Below, one piece after another: positions 53,615-64,000 of a stretch of DNA of 64,000 nucleotides. The position numbers and the translations under genes are program-made. The stretch covers positions 19,592,001 to 19,656,000 of the forward strand of contig NC_091046.1 of the NCBI RefSeq assembly GCF_963966145.1, in the 5' to 3' direction. This stretch comes from Tenebrio molitor (taxonomy: Eukaryota; Arthropoda; Insecta; Coleoptera; Tenebrionidae). Numbering within the stretch: position 1 is the first letter of the stretch; each line of letters opens with the position of its first letter. Under the pieces are notes generated by a model. It ran no database searches. It saw only the letters and a program-made list of their open reading frames with translations, and was not told the DNA's origin.

Positions 53615-55990
53615 TTTTTAAATTACTTGTGTTTTTACATTTGAAATACATAAAGTTTACAGATAGTCATTTTTGCGTAATTTGTATTTATTAAATACAA
53701 ACGAAAAGTGCACGGTAATAAAGAGATGGAACAAAACGAAATTTTGTTGTTGTTGTTGCTAATGTCAGAGGTACTACCAATAATAACTTAATTTAGTTGA
53801 TCATGTAATGATTTTTGTAACCGAAATTAATTATTAGCTGAAAATCGAAATGGTTTAGCTCTTGGATGATCATTTATTTCTTAATGATTTGCACAATCAT
53901 GGCTGTTGACTACTTATCCAAATTTTAAACCAAGGTTATTTAAATACTGCATGACTTTAGAACTTTTAAATTAATTTCAACATTTTTATGGTGGGGTGTT
54001 TGATAACTAGATTAAAATATCTGTGTTTTAATTTGACTGTTGGCATCTTGTTAGATTCTCTCACGTTCCACTTGTTTACACGCAACTACACGATTCTTAT
54101 AATATACAGCTTGAAATCGTTTTTGAGAAAAGTTGGGTAGTAATAAAACATTTTGTGTTCGAATCAATTTTAAAACAAAATAATAGCTTTTCTTAGATAC
54201 ACGAACATGGTGTTCTTGTTTACAATCTGTTACTGTAATGTGTAATAATAATAATTAATAATTAACCGCAACGGTTTCTGCATTAACGCTAGCTTATAAA
54301 AAACATACTTACCTTGTCTAAATACGTATTCATATGAAAATGAACCAAAAAGTTTTACAAATATTATATGTATACTTATATTCAGATTGTTTTAGTGCTC
54401 ATTCACAATGGACAAGGCATAAGAAATTCATAATACATGCAGTGTATATAGTTACTATCAATTTTTACGTAACTTATGAGAAGTGACCTCAGTGAACATT
54501 TTTGTTGTGTACAAAAAGGCATGGAGAATCATATTCGAGTTATATGAACTCATAAATTATTTTCCAATTGCCCAAATTTATAAATTATTCTTAGGTATCT
54601 CTTATGTATTTCTTATGTCTTATGTCCATTGTGAACAAGCACTTACAATTATTTAAAGTTTTTAATTTTAATTAAGAATGTACGTGTTCTTAGATAAAAC
54701 ATTTTTATTAGTTCGATATTTGTGATTCGTGTGGGGATCTCAACCTTATAGTCAGGAGAGCGAGTGAGCCCGAGTATTTGTTATACACGGTCCAGATGAT
54801 GCGATAAGCGAGGTTCCTCTATAATTACACATTATCTAATGTTTATTTTTCAATCCTAATGCGCTTGTAGGTTGTTATTAATTATTATATTGTTCCCGGC
54901 GCGAACTCACGCGGTTCTGATTTATTGCTGGGTCGCCGACGAGGCTCTTCATCTAAATCACTAACGACTAAATTCAATTTTAGCATTCCCACACCAAAGC
55001 AGGCCATGGATGATGCTTCCACATGAGATGAGTTGATTTATACCTGTCAACTCTGCAACCTTTTTAAACAGATAAACGTGAGCTTGTCTTCACGTTTTCG
55101 ATTTCTAACGCGGACCAACAGAAAATTAAGTGAAACTATAACTGTTTCTTACTACTTACAGTTTTAAGTAGCGTCCCGCCACCAATACCTACTTTGTTCG
55201 TCTAAAGCTGTGTAGGTACTATATTCAAAGAATTATTCCTCAAAAAAAAAGAAATTAGCAATAATATCGCGACAGGTTGTAGAACGGATCAATTTTCTTG
55301 GAACAATTATTATTATGATTATAACCGAAGATGTCCAAGCGAACAACAATTTGACATTATTTTTAGAATACTTTCATTGTTATTATGTAAAAAAATACAT
55401 ATTAAATAACTTTTTGCTTTTCGTTTTTAATCGTGTACTTTAGGCTTATAAAATGTTATTACTGTTGTTGAACTTCAATTAACAATAATCTACGCTTCAT
55501 AAATTATGATCAGGTCTGCAGCTGAATCAGCTCATAAATCACCGAATTATAAACATTTTTGAGATAATTATTGTTATTAACATACTGCACAAGATCAGAT
55601 CTAATTAAATATCAAAGCGGGTTTTCTTATTAATTGGTTTAAGCTTTTGATCAATCAGTCACCTATTATTTGCTTCTTACAAACCCCTTCAGCAACAATT
55701 ACGACGAATTTGCGCCATTTATAACGTTGTCGAGTCAAGATCGTGACGTGTGCTCTTCGTTTTTGCTTGACGTCTAAATTAACAGAAACCGCAAATACAT
55801 ACGAAGAAATTACTTCACAAGATAAGACTAACAACTGCGCTGAAAAGACTCCATTTTAAATTAAAATCGATTATAATTTAAACGAAAATATGTCACATTT
55901 AATTTCAAGTTTATTTTCAGACAACAGTCTTGTATAGTGGGCGTGTTATCTGATTCTTTTAATAATTTGAAGAACTTTTAGAGTTGAAAT
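53615..55990. other. AT-rich stretch without recognised genes
   Basis: The longest stretch without a recognised repeat. GC-richer patches at 54730-54800 and 54890-54960 lack open frames with recognisable similarity. This is the most likely place in the window for unique, non-repetitive DNA. Confidence 0.35.
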
Positions 55991-55994
55991 ATAC

Positions 55995-56185
55995 AGTGTT
56001 CCAGAACTCGCGGATCAAACTTAGAGTGCGTTTTCCTTGGTGATAACTGATAACTGAAAGCAATAGCGTTTAAAAAAAGTACAGCGTATAATCGATTTTT
56101 TGTAATGAAGAATTAAAGTTGACCAATCAAATGGATGCTGTTAATTTGAATTTCAGGTAAATTTAACCAACAGTTTGAATTGCCT
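55995..56185 (+). mobile_element. Left-end fragment of the 30347-31960 DUF4817 element
   Basis: CAGTGTTCCAGAACTCGCGG through GTTTGAATTGCCTA aligns with 30347-30540, with an 8-base duplication (GATAACTGATAACTG) and scattered changes. No right end is found. Confidence 0.7.
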
Positions 56186-56692
56186 ATAATCTTGTCAAAA
56201 ATAAATTACTCCCTGTGATTTAGGGATATTCGTTACTAGGTTGCCATAAATTTGGTTAGGTTGGAGACTATGTGGTTTCTGATGACAAACAAAAGATATC
56301 GTAACCGTAAGGCAGCGAATTCCTCATTTCCGCATTTTTGCAAAAAAGATGACATAGGTCAAAAACGATGACAGATAAGTGTTGACAAAAAGACGTTTGA
56401 AACTCAAAATTTAACGTAGAATCGAAATGTGAAGTCAAAATGAGGCCTTTCTATTAAAAAAAAATAAAGATGGCGTCGATTTCCGGTATTTCCGGAAGTG
56501 CCACCATTTTGAAAATATTTCATTTGAACTTGGAGTAGTCGATTATAGTCAACTACCAATTTTCATATTAATATGATTTGGGGAAATCAGAAAGTTTCTA
56601 ATGAACGGGCTACGTGAATCACCCTGTATAGTAAAATAAGTGTTAATATAAGAATATAATATAATACAGGGATTACGGCAAACCTATTAATA

Positions 56693-57066
56693 TCGCGCGT
56701 TCAAATGAAATCCTGGGCTGGGAAGGCGTTGGAAACCGTCATTTGTTGTGCTTTTTTAAAGCGTAGATTAATTGGAGTAGGTTGACAGCTAACCTAAAAT
56801 TTAAAGCCAAAAAAATCTTTCTTTTTTTCTCTCTTTGCAATGTTTTACATTAAAAATTGAATAACTTAACGATTCCTATTCTCGAACCAAATATCTAAGG
56901 GCACCCTTTGCTGAAAACAAACATGTTCAATTATGTCCCGATTGAACATAAACAAATGTCTTTCGTAAATTCGTATCAAATGGCGGGAAATTCAAACTTT
57001 ACACTGTTCTGAACGGTTTAATTTTTCCAACGCCTACTCAGCCCAGGATTTCATTTGAACGCCCGA
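56693..57066. mobile_element. 374-bp TA-flanked MITE with TCGCGCGTTCAAATG ends
   Basis: TCGCGCGTTCAAATGAAATC is mirrored by GATTTCATTTGAACGCCCGA, and the pairing continues over CTGGGCTG and GGCGTTGGAAA (about 45 bp). TA lies at both flanks. Non-coding interior. Confidence 0.8.
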
Positions 57067-57069
57067 TAC

Positions 57070-57880
57070 TTTAGAAGTTTAGAAGAACCGAATGACCGAA
57101 TTTCTAGCGTTTCTATAGTAACGCTTGATATAACGGGACTTTTAGTTATTGGGCCGTTTCAGAAACCGGGCATATAATATTGTCTTTAAGGGAATAATTT
57201 TAAATGTACATCGCTTGTTCCAACCATTTAAACAAGACATGCTCTATCTTTTATTAAAAAAAACTACGTTAATTTTGTTAAATAAATTTAATATAGTTGG
57301 AATTTTTTCCTTAATTTTGTACATAATTGTAACGTCTTTGATCATCTTTCTTTACATATCGAATTGTGGCATTCAATTCAAAGGTTGTACAATCTGTACA
57401 ATAAACAAAAAATGTAAATATTTTAATCAAATTTAAAACAAATCAGTATTTACAATTCGTATCAGCTTTGTATTACATTATGTTGTTTGCTGAACTGAAG
57501 GTTAAGCACGTAAGAAATATATAAATATGTAGAATATTAGAACTACGATACTACGAATGAACTACATACAATAATTTAATAAAACTTCAACTTTAATGTT
57601 GGTACTGACATTGATAAAATTCATTATATGGGTTGATTAGATATTTGCATTAAGCACAAATATTTTTTTTCACTACTAGTCTGAGAAGGCGTCATTATTT
57701 ACTCCTGAACCGAACCCAAGAGTAGAATTTCTTTCCTACTGGTTAATAATTTTTCATTGTTAACCCAGGGTTAATAATGAACAGCCGTCACCTAGCAACG
57801 AAAGATTGTCGCTTATTTCATTGGTTAACGTACACGATTTTCATAGCAATCGTCTAGAAATGACAACTCGGATCCGTCGC
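57070..57880. other. AT-rich stretch, no recognised feature
   Basis: The 95-codon frame at 57149-57436 is Leu/Ile/Phe-rich from AT bias and lacks a recognisable domain. I see no element ends. Confidence 0.35.
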
Positions 57881-57924
57881 ATCCAATAAAATAATTTTAT
57901 CTAATCCCGTGGGATAAATGACAC

Positions 57925-58060
57925 TTATCCCACTCATTTGAGTGGAATAATAAACTTCATTACTGGACATATTTCATTACTCCACTCAGTGGGATAAGTG
58001 AGCTTCATTACCCCACTCAGTGAGATAAGTAAGTTATTATTCCACTGAGTGGTGTAATGA
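57925..58060. repeat. Cluster of CCACTCAGTGGG palindromes
   Basis: CCACTCATTTGAGTGG, CCACTCAGTGGGATAAGTGA, CCACTCAGTGAGATAAGTAA and CCACTGAGTGG follow each other, separated by TTCATTAC words. Possibly a foldback with GAGTGGAATAATA / TATTATTCCACT ends. Confidence 0.55.
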
Positions 58061-58114
58061 AACTGGCGGAAATAAATAAGATTTACCTTTTTTTTTTTAA
58101 TTCGGGGCGGTCTT

Positions 58115-58215
58115 AGATAAAATTTTGTACATAACACGTGGGCTAAAGCATAAGCTCCTGTTATATAACAGGAAACTCGTGTGATTATAGATGAACTCGG
58201 GCTAACGCCCTCGTC
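58115..58215. repeat. ACACGTGGGCTAAAGCATA module
   Basis: Matches 18650-18715 and 41600-41680, with an extra GCTCCTGTTATATAACAGGA hairpin. It ends with the inverted pair CGGGCTAACGCCC next to GAACTC. Confidence 0.5.
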
Positions 58216-58219
58216 ATCT

Positions 58220-59028
58220 GCAATCTTCACACTCGAATCCTGTAATATTGCTTTTATCCCACTAATTGTGTAAAGAACTATTATTATCAGAAAGGGTTTT
58301 AACGTATCTAGTAGTGAAAAAAATAGTATATAAACCACGGTATAATATCCTATTAATAGTGTTCAATACTTATAATAAAGAACAAGGGATATCCCATTAA
58401 TGAAAGATTTAAATACTTAATAAATATTTTATCAAAACATAATGAACTGTTGAAAATACTTGCCGACCCTATAACGATATAGATATGTGGGCATCAGACA
58501 ATGAAAAATTGCAGTACATACACTCACTTTATTATTATTGACATTTGGAGCTTTTAACAACTAAATTTTTATTCATATTGCGTTAGAATGAATTGTAATT
58601 AGTGTATTTTAGCGCAATACATAAATTAATAACAAAAATACAGTTATGAGAGATCGAGGCTATAGGAACGAATAATTTAAACGTGAAGAGATTGTAATTA
58701 AAAATTTGCTAAATGAAATGTTGCTTGTATCCGTATATCGGCCATATACTTTAACCTGCAGAAGAGATGATCGTAAAAGGAGACATAATAATTACTATTT
58801 CTCAATAACAATAAATTACAACGTACAAACATTGAACGACTCATGGGTGGGCAATGTTGTTCTCCAATTTCCTCAGAGCTTATCTTTCTATCTCAGCAAG
58901 TCCTCCGTTTATTTAATTGCAGACAATATGATCTATTACATACCGAAATTATGACCTTTTAATTTGTTCGGTTCGTTTTCAGAATCTCTCAAGATAACTG
59001 ACCAAGTTCAACCTCACAATGGTTATAC
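58220..59028. other. AT-rich stretch, no recognised feature
   Basis: Short frames at 57934-58338 and 58706-58954 show no domain. No element ends seen. Confidence 0.35.
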
Positions 59029-59157
59029 AGGGTGTATCTAAAATGCGTGTGTTAACTTTAACACGTATGAAACGTTTTTTTATATGTATTTGAATTTTTC
59101 ACGAAAAAGGGTCACAAATTGATTTAAAATTTGGAATAAATCAGCCATCAAAATGTA

Positions 59158-59970
59158 TCGGTTGTTTTTTTAAATTTCACCTCATAGTAGGCGTTGAAGA
59201 GTCGATTATGAATGCACTATACAAATTACGGATCACGGATCAGCTGTTTAAAACTTAAGTCGGCTACTCACTACGCGCTACTTGGCGAGTGACTTGACTT
59301 GAACGAAACTTGGCAAGTACTTGTGCAAGTTCAAGTAAAGATGTACAGATTACGCGCTTTACTTTTGAAGAAAAGTTTGTCGGGAAGTGCAAGTTGGAAG
59401 ATGAGTAGTTGTCAAATGGACGACAGTTGTAGCTGCTTTTGTCACCATGAGCTGTGGGTACCTGTTGCTCAAAAATAATAGAAAAAAGAAACGAAGAGAC
59501 AGAAGATGGTGGGTAACATCTCTGAATACTAGTAGAGGTATGTATTATGAAGAATGTATACCAGGTGGAATAAAAATCTGGCTTTAATATTTCTGTAATA
59601 AATATTTTTAATCACAAACGCAATGTCTGTCATCACTCCCAGTTTTAATAACCTCATCGAAACTGGACTTTTTCGCTGACGTGCTACATCGCAAAGCCCT
59701 CGTAATGTAGAGCGTATATGCAAATATCGAAATACTTGACTCTCGTGCTCCTTTGCCTCGGGACCATTTTCCGACACAGCTCGGGAAGTGAAAGTACTTG
59801 GCCGAGTCCATGCCAAGTTGCATACACATTACTTGCTACTTGCCAAGTACTTTGTAAGTCCTTGCCAAGTACCGCGTAGTGAGTAGCCGGCTTTACATTT
59901 TACACGAGTGGTGCGTTCACAGTCCACTCTCCAATGCCTACTGCGAGGTGAAATTTTAAAGAATAACCGA
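59158..59970. mobile_element. TA-flanked MITE, itself interrupted
   Basis: TCGGTTGTTTTTTTAAATTT is mirrored by AAATTTTAAAGAATAACCGA, and the pairing continues through CACCTC and TAGGCGTTG. TA lies at both ends (59156-59157, 59971-59972). Without the inner element at 59258-59892 it would be only about 175 bp. Confidence 0.7.
59258..59892. mobile_element. TTA-flanked PIF/Harbinger-like MITE with AAGTACTTGGC subterminal motifs
   Basis: AGTCGGCTACTCACTACGCG is mirrored by CGCGTAGTGAGTAGCCGGCT, next to TTA at 59255-59257 and 59893-59895. Words of the type ACTTGGCAAGT are repeated inside both ends. The interior has no recognisable transposase. Confidence 0.8.
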
Positions 59971-60624
59971 TATATCCGCCTATCGGTGAGGGCGAAAATT
60001 TTCTGTTGTGATAGAAACGGAGCCTTGTCCAAAAAGTCACATTTTACAACCGATAGGTCACACAAAATTCTTTATGAAAATCAAGATTTTAACATTCTCA
60101 AAATCACTAACCCAACTTTTAAGGGTGACATTTGTTATTTGAAATTTCACGAATTGACAACTGAAATGTTTGGTCAGCGCCTACTCTATTTTTTTCCATC
60201 TCACGGTAGTAGTAGTAAATCAAAAATAAGCTCCTAAAGCAGTTTTCATTTTTGGGTTGGCCGTTACAGTTCTTTTTTTATTCACATTTACCTCGAATTT
60301 TTTTTTATTAAAAGATCATGAAAAATTTGAGTAGGTGAATTTAACTTCATCAAAATCACATTACCATAACTACCTACTGCCAGTGTGCTTAAGTAATTTA
60401 TAAAACGTCAAACTACACATTAAAACGGTGTAAGTGTTGATAAACTTCTTATAATGTTAACTCTACAAGAGAGCAATGTTATGGGAGTAGCGATCTTTCT
60501 CATCGTGAGGTGATCAACAAATGTAACGAAAAATGTCCAGAAACAACAAAATTAGTTCCAAGCCAAGCAGGGCTTAATCCTCAAACAAGAAATTCAAATT
60601 AAAACAGATTCCGATGTAATTATA

Positions 60625-61513
60625 CAGGTTATGATAAAGTAACGCACAAAATTCAGAAAACGTAAAGTATGTATTCATTTTTGAAAAAAATCCAAAAACA
60701 CAAAAATTTTAGAGTAAATTCTTGCTTTAAAGTATTGTTTAATTAATTTATTAGTTATTATTAAAATCAAGTTTATCTCGTTCTTTATAAATTTGCTTAT
60801 TTTACTTAAACTAGATTTTTACAATCCAGAAAAATAAGCTCTATCAAATAATCTAATCGGAATCGTAGTTTCCCATTTGAAAAAAATATTAATGACGTCA
60901 TAACTTTGACAAATTTGCCCCAATTTTTTTTTTTCATATACAGGGTTATTCACGAGAGGGGTATTTCTGAATTTCTTTTTACCGCAACCCATTATACACA
61001 TTGCAACAATATCTTGATTTCAAATTTTGAAAATAATTAAAACTGAATCCACGATGGCTCTTAGTTCTGTCTCTTTGACGTTAAAGCAAAAAAATTTTTG
61101 TCAATTCGAAAAATGTGTTTTTATAATAACGACGAAAAGACTGACATGCTCCTCATTTATGGAGAGTGTGGAAAGAATTCTGTCGCCGCTGCGGATGTTT
61201 AGAAGCCGATGGTGGACACTTTGAACACCTTTTACATTAACTTAATTTGCTAATTTATTTGTTGAATTTTGATTAAATACAGGTTATCTGCCAATCTGAC
61301 ATTTCTCACAAATCTATCCAACTTACTTTGATTTCTAATTTAAAAGAAAGAACACATTTGATTTAGTAGCTACTGCCATTGGTATTGTTGGTTGCGCCAA
61401 AATAAAAATTCAGAAGTACCCCTCTCGTGAATAACCCTGTACTGTTTGACGTGTTTTTGCATGTTTCTCAAAAATTAATACTGTGCGTTTTATGAATTTT
61501 TTGCATAACCCTG
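60625..61513. mobile_element. TA-flanked element interrupted by a DUF4817 derivative
   Basis: CAGGTTATGATAAAGTAACG at the left and TGAATTTTTTGCATAACCCTG at the right are weakly inverted; AAAACG / CGTTTT and TTTTTGA / TCAAAAA also pair. TA at both ends. The 499-bp element at 60941-61439 lies inside. The non-nested part would be about 390 bp. Confidence 0.5.
60941..61439 (+). mobile_element. 499-bp DUF4817 derivative fusing transposase head and tail
   Basis: CAGGGTTATTCACGAGAGGG is mirrored by CCTCTCGTGAATAACCCTG, flanked by TA. On the plus strand the head fragment TDMLLIYGECGKNSVAAA (about 61140-61195) runs straight, with a one-base frame change, into the final transposase residues CLEADGGHFEHLLH, stopping at 61238-61240. 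Nearly the whole transposase gene has been deleted between the two ends. Confidence 0.85.
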
Positions 61514-61527
61514 TATCTAATATCATA

Positions 61528-61814
61528 CACAGGATTATTATAAATGATTGTCCCAACGCAGTTGGCGTTGAAAGCGCGCACAAATTTTGGATGTGTCGTC
61601 ACCCTCGCAACATTAGGCAAACTATAGTATAATTTTTCCTGGTAGGCGGAGCCGGGCGCATCTACAAAATCCTGCAACGAAATGCGACCTCCCTGTTGGT
61701 TACTCTACTTCGCCTACCAGGAGAAAATGTACTATAGCAAACGATTTCCACCTATCGGCGATAACTACGTCAACAACGCCAACTGCGATGAGGCAATAAT
61801 TTATAATAACCCTG
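61528..61814. mobile_element. 287-bp MITE, GGATTATTATAAATGATTG ends
   Basis: ACAGGATTATTATAAATGAT at the left and ATAATTTATAATAACCCTG at the right are inverted, with TA on both sides. A second inverted pair, CCTGGTAGGCGGAG near 61640 and CTTCGCCTACCAGG near 61710, makes a nested stem. The ends are shared with 45178-45526. Confidence 0.7.
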
Positions 61815-62180
61815 TATTTGTTCATATCAAATTGTTGCAGAAATCAATTCTATGTAGTAGGAGTATTATACTTTATCAAAAACGTGGGTCTTGTATCATC
61901 AATTCAGGTTATATATTTCTGAAGTATAATAACAGCAGTGATAAAATCCATAAATTCAGCCTTTCATCGGGTCAAAAGATAAATCTAAGTTTTGTTAAAC
62001 TGCGTGCGCTAAACTAAACCTCTGTAATTATTATGAAATTGTAACACTCACGCGTTGATCATTTGAAACGATGTTGATACAAAGAAGCAGTCATGCATGA
62101 CTGATTTTAATGAAATGTTCTTAATTTAAAAATATCTATCGCAAGACAACAAATTAAAAAAGATATACTATCTAATGTAA
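61815..62180. other. AT-rich stretch, no recognised feature
   Basis: No element ends or coding similarity noticed; the frame at 61682-62017 runs out of the preceding MITE and is not gene-like. Confidence 0.35.
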
Positions 62181-62184
62181 TATA

Positions 62185-62331
62185 CAGAGTGTATTTGAAA
62201 TACGTGTGTTAATTTTAACCAGTGGAAGAACTCGCAAATTTATGGAACTTTTCTGTATACATGTAACAATATGAGAAGGCTCTATTTCCATCACAACAGA
62301 AAATTTTCGTCCCTACCTATAGGCGGGTATA
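62185..62331. mobile_element. Rearranged fragment of the Tc1-family ends
   Basis: Next to TA, CAGAGTGTATTTGAAATACG leads into ACCAGTGGAAGAACTCGC as in the 21560 end. It then switches to the opposite-orientation block TTTCCATCACAACAGAAAAT...CTATAGGCGGGTATA. The following MITE begins exactly at that TA. Confidence 0.6.
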
Positions 62332-62475
62332 CTTTGTCCAGCGAGAGATTGGTTGACATAAAAATCATTAAATTCTACCCAAAGAAAGTACTACCTAGCG
62401 TCAATTATTTATTTATTTACCTTCAAACAGTAACATTTTTTGCCCTGAAATTATGTTCTAATTAATGTATTTTAT
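62332..62475. mobile_element. MITE, CCAGCGAGAGATTGG family, copy 3 (partial)
   Basis: CTTTGTCCAGCGAGAGATTG then TTGACATAAAAAT and TTTTGCCCTGAAATTATGTT, in the order of 7907-8050. The right end is missing. Confidence 0.65.
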
Positions 62476-62734
62476 ACTTGGGCCAACCAACAGATATAGT
62501 AATAAAAAAAGGGATGTGGCCTAGTTGCGTAGAACGATATACGCCGTAGCCTGTTTCACAATGAATCAAACAGGTTCTTTGCCATTTGTCATTCTTATAA
62601 GTCTTGAAAAATAGTATATTATGATACAAGTTTATAAGGAAGCCTTTAAAGCACGCGCGATGAGTTTAAGAGCACGACGCGTAGCGGAGAGAAGAGTGAA
62701 ATACAATTGAGGTTACAACGTTATCATTTATATA

Positions 62735-63239
62735 GGGTGATTTTGAAAGTTGTGCAGAAATTTTAACCACGAGCTACTGGCTTCATGTAGAACTTGGAAA
62801 AAATATTTAAAAAATTCTATGTCAAAAAAAAACACTTATTTTTTGAGCTACATTTTTTTAAATTGCTTTTGGTCTTCTACCTTGTTCCACAACCTCGTAG
62901 GTAAAATTTCGGCACATTTTAAAAATACACCCTGTATATTTTATAAAACGTACACCAATGCGGTTTTCTTGTTTTAAAGCATATTTCCTATAGGTTACTT
63001 CGCATTGGCGTACATTTTATAAAACATGATATACAAGGGTGTATTTTTAAAATGTGCCGAAATTTTACCTACGAGGTTGTAGGACAACGTAGAAAACTAA
63101 AAGCAATTAAAAAAATTTAAGCTCAAAAAATAAAAGTAATTTTATTTTTTGACAGAATTTTTTAAATATTTTTTCCGAGTTCTACACGAAGCCAGTAGCT
63201 CGTGGTTAAAATTTCTGCACAACTTTCAAAAACACCCTG
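62735..63239. mobile_element. 505-bp near-palindromic foldback
   Basis: The first about 205 bp (TTGTGCAGAAATTTTAACCA, GAGCTACTGGCTTC, CACAACCTCGTAGGTAAAAT, TTTTAAAAATACACCCT) returns as its reverse complement in the second half. Centre near 62985, where TTACTTCGCATTGGCGTAC mirrors GTACACCAATGCGG. It looks like two copies of a smaller unit joined head to head. A single-unit relative lies at 42427-42700. Confidence 0.8.
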
Positions 63240-63282
63240 TATATTAGATATAAAATACTTAAAAAAATTAGATTGTGTAAAT

Positions 63283-64000
63283 ATGAAATTTGCTGTACGC
63301 TAATGAGTTAATCGGGTTTAAAAAGGTAATTCTGGTTGCTTGGCTGCAATTTCTTTAGCAACGGTACCTGTAACACCTATGACATTTGTCGTTTGTCATT
63401 TGTTTTAAATTTGCGAATTCTACAAAAAGATGAAATTTACAAAACAAGAATACGCCGATTTGCATTTACTCTATGGCGAAGCACACGTGGTAATTCAAGA
63501 GCGGCAAGGCCACTATACGGTGAGCGTTTTCCTGAAGGAGTCCTTCCGTCTCGTTCTACTTTTGTGGAGGTACATCTGCGTTTATGTAAGACTTTCTGAC
63601 TGGTTCTAGTACGATGGTGTCCCCGATCCTTCGATTTCATCCCTTTCGATTTTTATTTTTGGTGCCACACGAAAGATTTGGTATACGAAGTTGAAATAAA
63701 TACAGAAGACCAGCTCCGGGAACGCATAACAGACACCAGATTCGTAATAACCCAGAAATGCTGAGTTGATATCAATGGGGACAAAATGAAGTGCCTTGTG
63801 CCAAACGAGGTGCCAATAACTTCTAATTACGAAGAAATTACATTTTGGGAAGAAAAAATCAAAATTAGTAATGACGACACAATCACTGGGGAAAATCTTT
63901 TGGCTTTAAAAACGAATATTGAAATGAAAGCAAGTTACAAAAAATGGGGTGGGATTTAAACAATGGGGAGAACAAAATTGTTATATTTAGTTAGTTTATA
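63283..64000 (+). mobile_element. DUF4817-type deletion derivative, truncated left, runs off the window
   Basis: From AATTTGCTGTACGCTAATGA this matches the reverse complement of 33435-32898. The plus-strand head starts at the ATG of 63430 (KFTKQEYADLHLLYGEA), shifts frame, and continues YGERFPEGVLPSRSTFVEV. The tail LVYEVEINTEDQLRERITD follows at about 63672-63735. The left terminal repeat present in the 32336 copy is missing. Its right end is beyond the window or lost. Confidence 0.75.
63786..63959 (+). CDS. Unassigned 57-residue open frame
   Basis: From ATG 63786 to TAA 63957-63959. It includes VPITSNYEEITFWEEKIKIS and TGENLLALKTNIEMKASYKK. Composition is balanced and protein-like, unlike the AT-driven frames nearby. 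It lies just downstream of the DUF4817 tail, where the related copy at 32336 has no equivalent that I can see. I do not recognise the family; it may be part of another element or an exon that continues outside the window. Confidence 0.35.
   Translation: MKCLVPNEVPITSNYEEITFWEEKIKISNDDTITGENLLALKTNIEMKASYKKWGGI

Larger units (their letters stand above)
59031..60050. mobile_element. Left part of a MITE of the 20509-21560 Tc1 family, twice interrupted
   Basis: It starts next to TA with CAGGGTGTATCTAAAATGCG. It shares, with the reverse complement of 21366-21560, GATTTAAAATTTGGAATAAA, the ...GCCATCAAA block, then GGGCGAAAATTTTCTGTTGT and GATAGAAACGGAGC. The match is broken by the insertion at 59158-59970. 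No clear right end. Confidence 0.6.

Noticed and set aside
57149..57436. 95-codon frame with three hydrophobic segments
   Set aside because: AT-driven Leu/Ile/Phe composition, no signature and no conserved neighbour.
57925..58060. CRISPR-like array
   Set aside because: The CCACTCAGTGGG units are irregularly spaced and partly inverted and lie in an animal genome; they are palindromic repeats.

Overview
This is AT-rich animal DNA, almost certainly from an insect. The retroelements and DNA transposons are of arthropod types: a Copia element primed by the anticodon half of initiator tRNA-Met, Tc1, mariner and DUF4817-type transposases, a restriction-like-endonuclease LINE, TTA/TAA-flanked PIF/Harbinger-like MITEs, and a tRNA-derived SINE. 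I found no host gene that I can defend, no rRNA, no true tRNA gene and no CRISPR. The window reads as intergenic or intronic DNA built almost wholly from layered mobile elements. Nearly all are broken. The order (beetle or other) cannot be fixed from this sequence.

Layout. 1-9.5 kb: TA-flanked MITEs and two long foldbacks, a Harbinger-like exon remnant, then a SINE. 10.4-12.9 kb: a frameshifted LINE on the minus strand whose sense strand is very purine-rich. 13-19.3 kb: short palindromic elements and foldbacks. 19.5-21.6 kb: R4/Dong-like LINE fragments, one interrupted by a TA-MITE, and a dead Tc1 transposon. 23.1-23.7 kb: a GC-rich island bounded by inverted repeats. 24.6-30 kb: an APE-type LINE, an R4/Dong-like LINE and a mariner pseudogene in series. 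30.3-33.6 kb: DUF4817-type deletion derivatives. 36.6-41.5 kb: a complete Copia retrotransposon with LTRs identical by eye, a perfect 5-bp target duplication and one open 1399-codon gag-pol frame. 41.8-44.5 kb: nested PIF/Harbinger-like elements. 45-49.6 kb: MITEs, a LINE RNase H scrap, a DUF4817 derivative and a tyrosine-recombinase relic. 51.4-53.6 kb: a long foldback, a 5' LINE fragment and a Tc1 deletion derivative. 55.9-64 kb: more nested MITEs and two further DUF4817 derivatives.

How the parts relate. Only the Copia element looks able to move by itself. The MITEs and deletion derivatives would need transposases supplied from elsewhere. Several pairs inside the window are related (foldbacks at 8.3 and 51.4 kb, DUF4817 elements at 32.3 and 63.3 kb, R4-like tails at 19.7, 29.2 and 33.6 kb). 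In two cases a related copy or arm preserves the uninterrupted insertion site of a MITE. The most useful material here is this insertion history, not a new multi-gene system, for which I see no evidence.
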